Shown in pieces: positions 40,365 to 48,288 of a stretch of DNA of 64,000 nucleotides. This DNA is from Arsukibacterium sp. UBA3155 (GTDB lineage: Bacteria > Pseudomonadota > Gammaproteobacteria > Enterobacterales > Alteromonadaceae), in the NCBI GenBank assembly GCA_002364615.1, contig DEYP01000029.1, positions 1 through 64,000 on the forward strand. The letters are read 5' to 3'. Every line of letters begins with the position of its first letter. Within the stretch, counting starts at the first letter, position 1. The notes beneath the pieces were generated by a model. That model saw only the letters and a program-made list of their open reading frames with translations. It was not told the DNA's origin and did not search any database. The translations under genes and the position numbers were made by a program.

Positions 40365-42894
40365 CACGAAAGCCTTTTAATAACTCACCGGGTGAGCTGA
40401 ACTGTAGTTTTAACACCGGGACAATCGCGGCTAACAATGCACTAAACAGCGCCGCCAGCGTTAAGTAAAACCATTGCATTGGGAAAATTTGCCACGGCAG
40501 CGCCCAGCCAAAAGCACGGACATTAATTACGGCCACTAAACAGTAGCTGATAATAAGTCCTAATGGGATCGCAAGTAACGCTGTTATAAAGGCTAATAGC
40601 AGTAATCTGAGCAATTCGGTTATCACTAATTGCCGCCGTGACACCCCACAAGCCCAAATGGGCGCAATCTGGCTCAGGCGCATTGTTGATAACGTTAACA
40701 GACTACTAAACAGCGCAATGGCTGCAATGGCCAGTACCAGTAAATTGAGTGCAGAAGTGGCAGCGAAAGTGCGTTCAAACAGTTGTAATGAATAGCGCTT
40801 AACACCTTGCTGGTCAATGACCTGGGTCTGGGTAAAAGAGAACTCGTCAGTCAGTGCCCGAATAAGTGGCTCAACGTCTGGTGGGGCAACCCGCAGTGCA
40901 AAGCTGCCGCGCTTTGCATCTGGCCAGTATTGATTAAGGGTAGCAAGCGACAGCATTACCTGGCCCTTAGGGTTGCCATAATCGCTGAATATGGCGCCAA
41001 TGGTAAAGTCAGTTTGTGGCAAGCCCGCTAAAGGCAGGGTATCGCCTATGTTAAGCGCTAGCTGTCGAGCCAGTTGCTCATTAATCAGTACTGCTGCCCC
41101 TGATGCCATATCCTGCCAGGCTTGCGGTGTTTTGCTCAGCAAAGGCCAGTGATCAGTGTAGGTGCTGTGGATCTGAATGCCCCGAAGTTCAACCGGCATA
41201 CTATTCAGTTGTATCTCTGTACCTGCAGAGGGCAGAATGGCGGTAACCTTAGGGTATTGGCTAAGCCAATGCATAACTTGCTGAGCCTGTGTTTCATTGT
41301 CGACCCGGACATAGACTTCAGCAGCCAGACGCTGATCCAACCAGCCAGTAAAGGTGTTGCGAAAGCCATCGACCATGCCGCCAACACCGATGCTGGTCGA
41401 CAAAGCAAGCAGCAATGCCACTAATGCAACGCTTAAGTGCGGGACTTGCATACGCGCATCTGCCCACAGCCACTGTGCAGTGGCAGAGTCCGGAGAGAAT
41501 GCCCGGGCGTAGCGCTGACCCAGTGTTAAAAGGGCATCTAATATCACCGGCATTAACAGCGCTGCACTTAGAAAAATTAAGGCTAATAGCAAGAATCCGC
41601 TGAGTAAGGAGGTACCTAGCCATGCCATTAACAGCGCCAGGCTTGCGCCAATAAGGCCTGCGACCATTAATCGGTTACGCTGTATCAGTTGACTCGGCGA
41701 TGACATCGACGGGTTTAAGTAACCATTATCAGGCTTGATAAGTTTAAGTAGCGGCACAGTTGCGGCAAGCAGGGTGCCGCCCCATGCCATTAGTATGCCC
41801 TGTAGATACCAACGCCATGAAAGGTGTAATTTATCTGAAAGCTCAGCGCCATACAGCCCGTTTAAACTGGCAGAAAGATCAGGTAACAATAAGGTCGCTA
41901 TCCAATAACCGAACAGTAAACCTGGTAAAGCGATAAGACCGCTGAGTAATAATAGCTCCACCAATAACCAGGCCAAAAGCTCACGCTGACTGACCCCACA
42001 ACTGAATAAAATTCGGCGCAATGCTAACCGCTGGGTCAACGCTAAGTGAATGGCGGAGTAGACCATCAGTAACCCTACTAAGAATGCCAGCAAACTTAAT
42101 GCAGTCAGGTTCAGATGAAAACTTGCTGTTAAACGCGAAATATCATGATCGCTTTGCGGCAGAATAACACGAAGTCGTTTGGCGGGTTCTGCCGGGAGCG
42201 TGACGTGCTCAGAGTGCTCAGAGTGCTCAGAGCGCTCGAAATGCTCAGAGCGCTCTAATAACAGTCTGGAAAATTGCCCCGGCATGTTAAGCCAGTACTG
42301 AGCCAGATAAATATCGGTAATAAGCTCGTTATCCGCTAACGTTGCACTGACTTGAATGCGCACTTTTTTACCCTGCGGATTATAAGGAAAGCCCGAGGTG
42401 TCGGTATTGCTCAGCATGGGTTTAATACGCTCAAAGGTGGCAGGCGATACCCAAACTTCCCAGGGCGGCGTTAAAAAGCGATGTAAAACCAGGTTGTCAG
42501 GTAAGCCGCTGGCGCCTTTAGCGGCTTCACCCAAACCTGGCAAGGTCATCGGTTCAATACCAATAATACTAAACGTAGCATTATCGGCACCAAGACTCAG
42601 TGTCCCTTCTACCAGCGGGCTAACGTTCCAGCCTGAGCGGCGAAGTTGAATATAATCCAATTCGCTAATAGGCTGCGCTGTTGCACTGACAATCTGCGGC
42701 TGGTTAATATTATTAAATCGCGCCGCGGCCTGCTCGTAACTAAAGCGTGCCTGCTGGTTCAGCGCTTGCACGCCGCTCCACAAAGCAGTGGCAGCCAGCA
42801 AGCCTAAAATAAGGGTGCCAAGCTGCACAGGATGGCGCAACCAGTGGCTCAGTAACGCATGTAACACCCACCATGACGGCAGCCTTAATTGCAT
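40354..42894 (-). CDS. FtsX-like ABC transporter permease
   Basis: An 846-aa inner-membrane protein with the MacB/LolCE topology doubled: one N-terminal helix, large periplasmic domains, then FtsX blocks of three to four helices around 270-450 and again at 700-840. It corresponds to AttF and AttG fused in one chain. The periplasmic part contains a Glu-Arg-Ser-Glu-His low-complexity stretch from a 9-bp repeat (42205-42256). Its start overlaps the ATPase stop by one base. Probably extracts or exports a lipid or lipoprotein. Confidence 0.87.
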   Translation of the reverse strand: MQLRLPSWWVLHALLSHWLRHPVQLGTLILGLLAATALWSGVQALNQQARFSYEQAAARFNNINQPQIVSATAQPISELDYIQLRRSGWNVSPLVEGTLSLGADNATFSIIGIEPMTLPGLGEAAKGASGLPDNLVLHRFLTPPWEVWVSPATFERIKPMLSNTDTSGFPYNPQGKKVRIQVSATLADNELITDIYLAQYWLNMPGQFSRLLLERSEHFERSEHSEHSEHVTLPAEPAKRLRVILPQSDHDISRLTASFHLNLTALSLLAFLVGLLMVYSAIHLALTQRLALRRILFSCGVSQRELLAWLLVELLLLSGLIALPGLLFGYWIATLLLPDLSASLNGLYGAELSDKLHLSWRWYLQGILMAWGGTLLAATVPLLKLIKPDNGYLNPSMSSPSQLIQRNRLMVAGLIGASLALLMAWLGTSLLSGFLLLALIFLSAALLMPVILDALLTLGQRYARAFSPDSATAQWLWADARMQVPHLSVALVALLLALSTSIGVGGMVDGFRNTFTGWLDQRLAAEVYVRVDNETQAQQVMHWLSQYPKVTAILPSAGTEIQLNSMPVELRGIQIHSTYTDHWPLLSKTPQAWQDMASGAAVLINEQLARQLALNIGDTLPLAGLPQTDFTIGAIFSDYGNPKGQVMLSLATLNQYWPDAKRGSFALRVAPPDVEPLIRALTDEFSFTQTQVIDQQGVKRYSLQLFERTFAATSALNLLVLAIAAIALFSSLLTLSTMRLSQIAPIWACGVSRRQLVITELLRLLLLAFITALLAIPLGLIISYCLVAVINVRAFGWALPWQIFPMQWFYLTLAALFSALLAAIVPVLKLQFSSPGELLKGFRDDQ
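42205..42256. repeat. 9-bp tandem repeat inside the permease gene
   Basis: About five degenerate copies of tgctcagag encode Ser-Glu-His triplets on the minus strand. The period is a multiple of three, so copy-number change keeps the reading frame. It lies in the predicted extracytoplasmic domain and looks like a replication-slippage site. Confidence 0.8.
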
Positions 42895-43547
42895 TAGGTT
42901 AAATGCCCCTGGCGCAACGTCATTGCACGCTCAAGCCGGGCTGCCAGCAGGGCGCTGTGGGTCACCATCAGCAAGCTGCTTTTTGTCTCCTTAACCAGCG
43001 CCAGCATCAGGGTCATAACCTGCTCAGCATTCGCTTCATCCAGGCTGCCGGTCGGCTCATCGGCAAATAACAAGGGGGTGCGAGCTGCCAATGCCCGACC
43101 AATCGCTACCCGTTGCTGCTGGCCACCGGACAGTTGCGCCGGATAACGTGTTAGCAGGGTTTCCAGGCCCAGCGTTGACACAAGATTGTGCAGCCACTCG
43201 GTGTCGAGGGTGCCGGCAAGTCTGGCCTGAAACGCTAAATTATCTGCAATGGTTAAACTCGGAATTAAATTAAGTTGCTGAAAAATAACCCCGACATAGT
43301 TGCGCCTAAGCAGGGCACGGTCACTATCATTTAATTGCATAATATCTTGGTTATTGATCAGAACCTGCCCTTTATCAGCCTGTTCAAGGCCTGCCAGGAT
43401 ATGCAGTAATGTTGATTTGCCACAGCCTGATTCACCCATCAAGGCCACGCTTTCACCTGCCTTAATGTCGAAACTCAGGTCGCTAAACAGCGGCAAGGGG
43501 CCTTGTGGCGTCTGATGTGATTTTGCTAAACGGGTAACCTGGAGCAT
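42894..43547 (-). CDS. LolD-like ABC transporter ATPase
   Basis: A 217-aa ATP-binding subunit of the MacB/LolD class. Walker A is GESGCGKST, the Q loop is FQQLNLIP, the signature is LSGGQQQRVAIGRALA, and Walker B is LLFADEPTGSLDE. It energises the neighbouring FtsX-type permease, which overlaps its stop codon by one base. First gene of the three-gene AttEFGH-like operon. Confidence 0.93.
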   Translation of the reverse strand: MLQVTRLAKSHQTPQGPLPLFSDLSFDIKAGESVALMGESGCGKSTLLHILAGLEQADKGQVLINNQDIMQLNDSDRALLRRNYVGVIFQQLNLIPSLTIADNLAFQARLAGTLDTEWLHNLVSTLGLETLLTRYPAQLSGGQQQRVAIGRALAARTPLLFADEPTGSLDEANAEQVMTLMLALVKETKSSLLMVTHSALLAARLERAMTLRQGHLT

Positions 43548-43575
43548 GTATTTGTCCTACAGTCGGGGCCGGCTT

Positions 43576-43599
43576 GCCTGAGCCTGAGCCTGAGCCTGG
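43576..43599. repeat. 6-bp tandem repeat upstream of the ABC operon
   Basis: Three exact and one partial copy of GCCTGA lie 29 bp before the start of the ATPase gene. Slippage here could change spacing in the leader or promoter region. No clear promoter boxes were found, so the effect is unknown. Confidence 0.7.
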
Positions 43600-43693
43600 T
43601 ACAGGTATTATGGACAATAGCGCAGTAGGGATCACTGGTTTTATCGTCTTGCTGCTATGATATGGGTAGCATGTGCAAAGCCTTGAGGACATC

Positions 43694-44479
43694 ATGTTAA
43701 AATTTCTTATTAAGATAACCGTACCGTCTCTTGTCATTGGTTCAATACTTATATCTGGTTGCAGTGTTGCTAATAAGCTCGTCGATACTCAGAACGAATA
43801 TGAGCGCGCAGTGACAAAGGGGATTTTGATTCACATGGATTTAGAGACTATGTTCCCGTCAACTAAACTGCGCGAGTTGGCAAAAGCTGCCGGCAAAGGT
43901 CAAACATCGACCATTGATAAATTGATTGATGAGGGGGTAGACGTTAACGCTAAAGGTAGCCAGAACGCGACAGCGTTGTTTTGGTCAATGCGAAATGAAA
44001 AAGGTTTTGAGTACTTACTGGCTAAAGGAGCCGATCCAAACGTCGTTTTTGCTGATGGCGGCACCGTAATGCACTGGACCGCAAGAAAAGACAAATGCAA
44101 TATGCTTATATCTGCACTGGCTTACGGAGGTAATCCAAACCTTAAAGGAGGTATGTTCGACGGTTCTCCCGCGTTTGCTACGATTACTGCAGGGAGAAAT
44201 AATGGTGTACCTGCGTGTTTAGATGTATTGCTAAAAAGTGGTGCTGATATTGAATTTCGTGATAAATATGGAAAAACACTGCTGTTACTTGCCACCGATC
44301 TCGCAAGATTTGATATTGCTTTGTATTTATTGGACCAGGGCGCCAATAAAAATGCGACAGACTCGGATGGCCGAAGTGTCATTTCGCTACTTAACTCTTA
44401 TCAGGATGCATTTGCAAAGGGCAGTGCGACAGAAGAAAATTGGCGCAAACTTAAAAGCCGGCTAAGTACTGTCGATTAA
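43694..44479 (+). CDS. ankyrin-repeat lipoprotein
   Basis: A 261-aa lipoprotein (lipobox LISGC) with about five ankyrin repeats from residue 55 on; blocks such as IDKLIDEGVDVNAKG, FEYLLAKGADPNVVF, LDVLLKSGADIEFRD and LYLLDQGANKNATD are typical. It should act as a protein-binding module in the periplasm or at a membrane surface. The start at 43694 has AGGA 4 nt upstream. The 3' end is inside a four-copy 18-bp repeat. Confidence 0.82.
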   Translation: MLKFLIKITVPSLVIGSILISGCSVANKLVDTQNEYERAVTKGILIHMDLETMFPSTKLRELAKAAGKGQTSTIDKLIDEGVDVNAKGSQNATALFWSMRNEKGFEYLLAKGADPNVVFADGGTVMHWTARKDKCNMLISALAYGGNPNLKGGMFDGSPAFATITAGRNNGVPACLDVLLKSGADIEFRDKYGKTLLLLATDLARFDIALYLLDQGANKNATDSDGRSVISLLNSYQDAFAKGSATEENWRKLKSRLSTVD

Positions 44480-44535
44480 CAAAGTACTGTCGATTAACTA
44501 AGTACTTTCGATTAACAAAGTACTTTCGACTAAAT
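44464..44535. repeat. four-copy 18-bp tandem repeat over the ankyrin gene stop codon
   Basis: Copies begin at 44464, 44482, 44500 and 44518 (AAGTACTGTCGATTAAC and variants). The gene's stop codon TAA is in the first copy, and the next three copies each carry an in-phase TAA. The copies have diverged by one or two bases. Confidence 0.9.
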
Positions 44536-44683
44536 AGCACAACTGTCTTTTGGCTGCCACCTCAGGAATTGAACCTTCAAGTAAACCCTGCCTTAGCGGC
44601 GATATTTTCATCAGTTTAGGTCAACATACTCTTACTTAAAAGGTTATTTTTTGTTTACCTTGCCTTGTCATCGCTGCCAATTT

Positions 44684-44724
44684 GGTCCACACTATATTAC
44701 ATTTATGGTTATATAGTGTAGACC
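44684..44724. promoter_or_regulatory. inverted-repeat operator of the abiE operon
   Basis: GGTCCACACTATAT and ATATAGTGTAGACC are complementary with one mismatch, 13 bp apart, ending 3 bp before the GTG of abiEi. AbiEi-type antitoxins are known to bind inverted repeats in their own promoter and repress it, so this is the likely site. The short leader suggests the mRNA may have a very short 5' UTR. Confidence 0.7.
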
Positions 44725-44727
44725 TTC

Positions 44728-45252
44728 GTGAGAAAGACTGACAAATTACTCGCTGTTTTCGCTAAAGCGGTTAACGCGGGAGGCGGCATTCATAGCGCTG
44801 CGGAGCTCGCGTTTATGTTAGATGAGCCATATACATCTGCATTCACCAAGTTTCTTGCTGATGGTGTCAAAAAGGGCATTTTAAGAAGAGTCGTTACCGG
44901 GCAGTTTGAAAGCACATTAACTCCACCAGCACCTGCAACCGCTATCTACAAAATCATCAAAAAGATGCGTAGTGGAGTACTGAACTACATCAGCTTAGAA
45001 AGCCAGCTAAGCCACACAGGGGATATTTCTCAAGTGATTATGGGAAGAGTGACAGTTATGACGAAGGGCAGAAGTGGCACTTTCTCTACGCCGTACGGAG
45101 TTATTGAGTTTGTTCATACCAAAAAACCACTCAGTAAAATTGCGGAAAATGTTTACTTTGATCCAGAGGTTAGCATGTACAGAGCTACAGCAGAACAAGC
45201 CATAGCCGATCTTAAAAGCTGCAACCGCAATATCCATATGTTGGAGGGGTAA
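44728..45252 (+). CDS. abiEi: AbiEi-type antitoxin and autorepressor
   Basis: A 174-aa protein with an N-terminal winged-helix region (about 1-65, with GGGIHSAAELAFML) and a C-terminal antitoxin part. It lies directly before an AbiEii gene with a 1-bp gap, the standard order of type IV AbiE systems. The antitoxin counteracts the toxin without binding it and represses the operon; a matching inverted repeat stands just upstream. It starts at GTG 44728 with no clear ribosome site. Assigned from context and domain layout. Confidence 0.78.
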   Translation: MRKTDKLLAVFAKAVNAGGGIHSAAELAFMLDEPYTSAFTKFLADGVKKGILRRVVTGQFESTLTPPAPATAIYKIIKKMRSGVLNYISLESQLSHTGDISQVIMGRVTVMTKGRSGTFSTPYGVIEFVHTKKPLSKIAENVYFDPEVSMYRATAEQAIADLKSCNRNIHMLEG

Positions 45253-45253
45253 T

Positions 45254-46144
45254 ATGTTAAAACAACAAATAAGACAAATTGTTGATGCCAACCCTGGCTA
45301 CGCTGCCATTACTCCGGTTATTGAAAAAGAAATCCTGCATCATGACATTATGGACGTCATGATAAAACAAGGGGCTATGCAGCGTCTAACGTTTATAGGC
45401 GGCACGTCGCTGCGCATGTGCTATAACAGTTCGCGTCTGTCTGAAGATCTTGATTTTAATGGTGGCCATGATTTTAAGCCATCCCACTTTGACGGTTTAG
45501 AGCTTGAGATCCAGCAGTACATCCAAAATAAGTATGAAACCAACGTATGGGTGAACAAGCCTGTTGAGGATAAACAGGGGGACACGTCTTCCTGGACTAT
45601 CAGTATTGTTAAAGAAGCCAACAGACCAGACTTGCCACGTCAAAAAATGCATATAGACGTTTGCGCAATTCCATCGTTTGATGTTGAGAAAAGGCCATTA
45701 CTGAATCACTACAACATTGTTGTACCAACGGAAGGGATCTTAATTCCGGTGCAATCACTTAAAGAAATATTGGCTGACAAATTGATTGCTTTAGCCTACC
45801 GGGCGCGCAGAATTAAACCCCGTGATATATGGGATATTATTTGGATAAAGCAGCGCGGCGTTGAGCTGTCACATGCTTTAGTTGACGATAAGCTAGAAGC
45901 AAGAGGCAAGATTAAAGCCGATTTCATTAAGGCACTTAGTACTCAAATTGAAAAGCTACAGCAAGATACTCAAGTGCGCGACGATTTTAACATGGAGATG
46001 AGCCGTTTTATTCCTCTTCAGATTAAAGAACGAACGATTGATAATCCTGGTTATTGGGCCTATGTGCAGGCTGAGGTCACTGCAACTTCAAGCTCCCTGC
46101 TCAAGCCTGACTCATTAAATAATAAGTTTAATATGGGCTATTGA
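45254..46144 (+). CDS. abiEii: AbiEii nucleotidyltransferase toxin
   Basis: A 296-aa DUF1814-family nucleotidyltransferase. The core motif GGTSLR...RLSEDLDF is complete, followed by MHIDVCAIP and ADKLIALAYRARRIKPRDIWDI, the conserved motifs II-IV. Family toxins use GTP or other NTPs to modify RNA; those studied stop growth and abort phage infection. GGAGG precedes the ATG, overlapping the end of abiEi. The pair looks intact. Confidence 0.9.
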   Translation: MLKQQIRQIVDANPGYAAITPVIEKEILHHDIMDVMIKQGAMQRLTFIGGTSLRMCYNSSRLSEDLDFNGGHDFKPSHFDGLELEIQQYIQNKYETNVWVNKPVEDKQGDTSSWTISIVKEANRPDLPRQKMHIDVCAIPSFDVEKRPLLNHYNIVVPTEGILIPVQSLKEILADKLIALAYRARRIKPRDIWDIIWIKQRGVELSHALVDDKLEARGKIKADFIKALSTQIEKLQQDTQVRDDFNMEMSRFIPLQIKERTIDNPGYWAYVQAEVTATSSSLLKPDSLNNKFNMGY

Positions 46145-46185
46145 TCCTAGAATAAGCCTAAAGGTAACTCACGATAGTGTAGTAA

Positions 46186-46464
46186 TCAGCTAACTCTCAG
46201 CTCAACGCCGTGTAGTTGAAACAGGGCGACATCGCGGTTAAACCATTGCTTAAACGGCGTTGTGTCATAACCGTGCATTTCGGCAAGTTGTGCATAGCGC
46301 ACTGCGGTATGCAGTAAATCGGCATAACGCCACACTCTGCCATAAGCCACAACATGCAGGGTTGGCTGCTCGCCTAAAATGCTAATGGCCTGCATCACTT
46401 TGTGTAAATAACGCAGTTCATTGGTTTGTTGCTCGGTAACGACATGCTGATTATTCTGACTCAT
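46186..46464 (-). CDS. hypothetical protein, 92 aa
   Basis: A small soluble protein with no recognised domain. It contains YLHKVMQAISILGEQPTLHV and a Trp-rich centre (GRVWRYADLL). The ATG at 46464 follows AGGAG by 8 nt and is preferred over the longer frame from 46485. It lies 135 bp downstream of the WYL regulator on the same strand. Confidence 0.6.
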   Translation of the reverse strand: MSQNNQHVVTEQQTNELRYLHKVMQAISILGEQPTLHVVAYGRVWRYADLLHTAVRYAQLAEMHGYDTTPFKQWFNRDVALFQLHGVELRVS

Positions 46465-46541
46465 GCTTAAGGCTCCTGATTCCACACCCTGAGCTTAGGT
46501 TGTCGGCCGCGCGATGAAAAGCATTAATCCGTTGGGCAGAA

Positions 46542-46598
46542 TTTAACCTGTACGCTTACGTTACAGGTTAAAGTTACAGGTTTAAGTTACAGGTTAAA
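46542..46598. repeat. 13-bp tandem repeat and hairpin just after the WYL regulator gene
   Basis: Three copies of GTTACAGGTTAAA (46560-46598) abut the stop codon of the WYL gene. The first copy also pairs with TTTAACCTGTA at 46542-46552 to form a hairpin. It could act as a transcript end between this gene and the 92-aa gene, or be only a slippage product. Confidence 0.75.
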
Positions 46599-46599
46599 C

Positions 46600-47499
46600 T
46601 TAAAACGCATGCCGCTTAACCTCATCCAAATTCGCCACCATAATTTGCTGCGCCTCCGGGCGCGCTTCTATTTTGGCTAAGTCCAGGTTTAGCGCCTGCA
46701 CCGCATAGGGCACCAGCGCAGACCGAACAGAAATGATTCGTTTGCCGTCGGTCATATTGTAATCTTCAGCAATAATGGCCTGTTGGTAGTCACTTAAGCG
46801 CGAATCAGGCACCAGCACGATATCCACTTTGCTGTTCCAGCGTGTATCTTGCGCTTTGGTCTTATCGGCATCGCCTTCAATGCCATTTATGCCGCGAAAC
46901 CGGCTAAGCACAAAATCCCGAAAATCGCGGTTCTTTTCGCAATAGGCTCGCACATGCCAACGCAGTGGCGTACACACTAAGGTGTGCGGGGCAATAATGC
47001 GACTTTCTTCATCCGGACTGGTTAGCGATACATAGCCCATATCGATTTTTTTACCATCGCGGGCGGCTTGTACCAGTGTGCGCAGAATGTCCGGGTTTAC
47101 CTGGCGTAGTGGCGATGTCAGCATTTCAGTATGGGCAAAGCCCAAATCGAGTTGGCTAAAGGTGTGAGCGAAATCTTTGGTGCTGGCCAGGGCATGCAGG
47201 TATTCATCGGCCAGGCCGCTAGTCACTTTTGGGGTAAAAGTAGCAGAGGGTTTATAGCCTTTTAACTTAGCGTCATACTCCAGGTTGCCCGGTGCCACAT
47301 CACGTAAATAGCCATTAATATCTTTCGATGCCTGCTGGCGGGCAATACCAAAGCTGTTGCATAAATGGTTAGTAGTAAGCCTCCCTTCCCATAGCGCCAC
47401 TATTTCAATCAGCCGGTAGCGCATTAACAGCTCCCAGCGAATGGGCCAGCCAATTGTCGTGTTTGCCAAACCGTTATTACCTGTCATTAAATCGTTCAT
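46600..47499 (-). CDS. WYL-domain transcriptional regulator (BrxR/CapW-like)
   Basis: A 299-aa protein: N-terminal winged helix-turn-helix (about 20-85, RLTTNHLCNSFGIARQQASKDI), a WYL domain (about 145-215, with the region around RIIAPHTLVCTPLRWHVRAYC) and a C-terminal WCX extension. This layout fits BrxR and CapW, dimeric repressors that sit in phage-defence islands and are thought to sense a ligand on infection. A perfect 10-bp inverted repeat lies 5 bp upstream of the start. No BREX or CBASS genes are in the window, so its target may be the neighbouring defence genes. Confidence 0.83.
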   Translation of the reverse strand: MNDLMTGNNGLANTTIGWPIRWELLMRYRLIEIVALWEGRLTTNHLCNSFGIARQQASKDINGYLRDVAPGNLEYDAKLKGYKPSATFTPKVTSGLADEYLHALASTKDFAHTFSQLDLGFAHTEMLTSPLRQVNPDILRTLVQAARDGKKIDMGYVSLTSPDEESRIIAPHTLVCTPLRWHVRAYCEKNRDFRDFVLSRFRGINGIEGDADKTKAQDTRWNSKVDIVLVPDSRLSDYQQAIIAEDYNMTDGKRIISVRSALVPYAVQALNLDLAKIEARPEAQQIMVANLDEVKRHAF

Positions 47500-47504
47500 A
47501 TGCG

Positions 47505-47547
47505 AATAAGTACCTATAGTGCAATTTAAGTTATTTCGGTACTTATT
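47505..47547. promoter_or_regulatory. inverted-repeat operator before the WYL regulator
   Basis: AATAAGTACC (47505-47514) and GGTACTTATT (47538-47547) are perfect complements 23 bp apart. BrxR and CapW bind such widely spaced inverted repeats next to their own genes. Its position over the start region predicts autorepression and possibly control of the rightward genes. Confidence 0.65.
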
Positions 47548-47658
47548 TACATCCTGTTTTGTTATTTAAAAAATAACCTGCCTGAAAAACATACACTGAG
47601 CATCTAAACAGTATGGCGTGATTTTAGAAACTCCCTAAGATGTGTTGCAAGGGATGAC

Positions 47659-47677
47659 ATGTCACTTACAGTGACAT
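47659..47677. promoter_or_regulatory. 19-bp palindrome before the 103-aa gene
   Basis: ATGTCACT and AGTGACAT pair perfectly around TAC, 94 bp upstream of the ATG at 47771. There is no T run. It looks like a binding site for a dimeric regulator; which one is unknown. Confidence 0.4.
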
Positions 47678-47770
47678 AGTAAATGGACAAGGCTGCAGGA
47701 CGTGGCCAACAGGATATAACAAGGACAAGCTGGCAGGGATGCCATTTTTTCAAAGGCCGGAGGGATAGCA

Positions 47771-48082
47771 ATGAACTACGCACAACGGGAATTGTTTTTA
47801 ATAACGCTGAAGCAGCAATTTAGCGATATTTTCCTGGCTAGCAAAGCCGGTAAAGACACCGCAGAACTGCGTTTTCGCGCGCAGGGGTTTATACATGCCG
47901 GTGAGCTTCTTGAGATTTGCAGCCGGCACGAAGTGCAGCAGTTGATGGAGCAGGTACACCTTGAAGTGTTTGGGGTCACCATAGCCGAGCACAAACCCAG
48001 CGAGCAGGCGCGCCGCCAGCAGGCGTTAAAGCTTGGGGATTATGATTACTTTGATGAGCCGGCGTTAAACCGACTTCGCTAG
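47771..48082 (+). CDS. hypothetical protein, 103 aa
   Basis: A small, probably all-helical protein with GGAGG 7 nt before the ATG. It has no membrane segment. Blocks include KDTAELRFRAQGFIHAGELLEI and a charged C terminus ending DYDYFDEPALNRLR. No family recognised. It stands alone between the WYL gene and the nuclease operon and could belong to either. Confidence 0.65.
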   Translation: MNYAQRELFLITLKQQFSDIFLASKAGKDTAELRFRAQGFIHAGELLEICSRHEVQQLMEQVHLEVFGVTIAEHKPSEQARRQQALKLGDYDYFDEPALNRLR

Positions 48083-48198
48083 GCTCATTGCCTTAAGGCA
48101 AGAAGTTAAGTAAACCGAGTAACGTTTTCTTATTGCAAACTTGAATGCAGTACACTAAAGTCGGTACAAATTGATTGCTGTAGTTAAGGATAACTAAT

Positions 48199-48288
48199 TT
48201 GAAAGATAAGGAAAAAATTGCTGTGTTCATTTGTTTTTCAATAGCCATGTTTCCGAAGTCTCCGTCGATGATTTTGGGGCACTCCTGA
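48199..48288 (+). CDS. possible 29-aa leader peptide
   Basis: A short frame starting at TTG 48199 with AAGGA 8 nt upstream. It encodes a hydrophobic peptide (KIAVFICFSIAMF) and ends with TGA overlapping the ATG of the next gene (TGATG at 48286-48290). The Mrr-like gene itself has no obvious ribosome site, so translation through this peptide may be what starts it. Confidence 0.4.
   Translation: MKDKEKIAVFICFSIAMFPKSPSMILGHS

Noticed and set aside
44464-44535. Possible small CRISPR-like array
   Set aside because: The 18-bp copies are directly adjacent without spacers and no cas genes are present; it is a tandem duplication.
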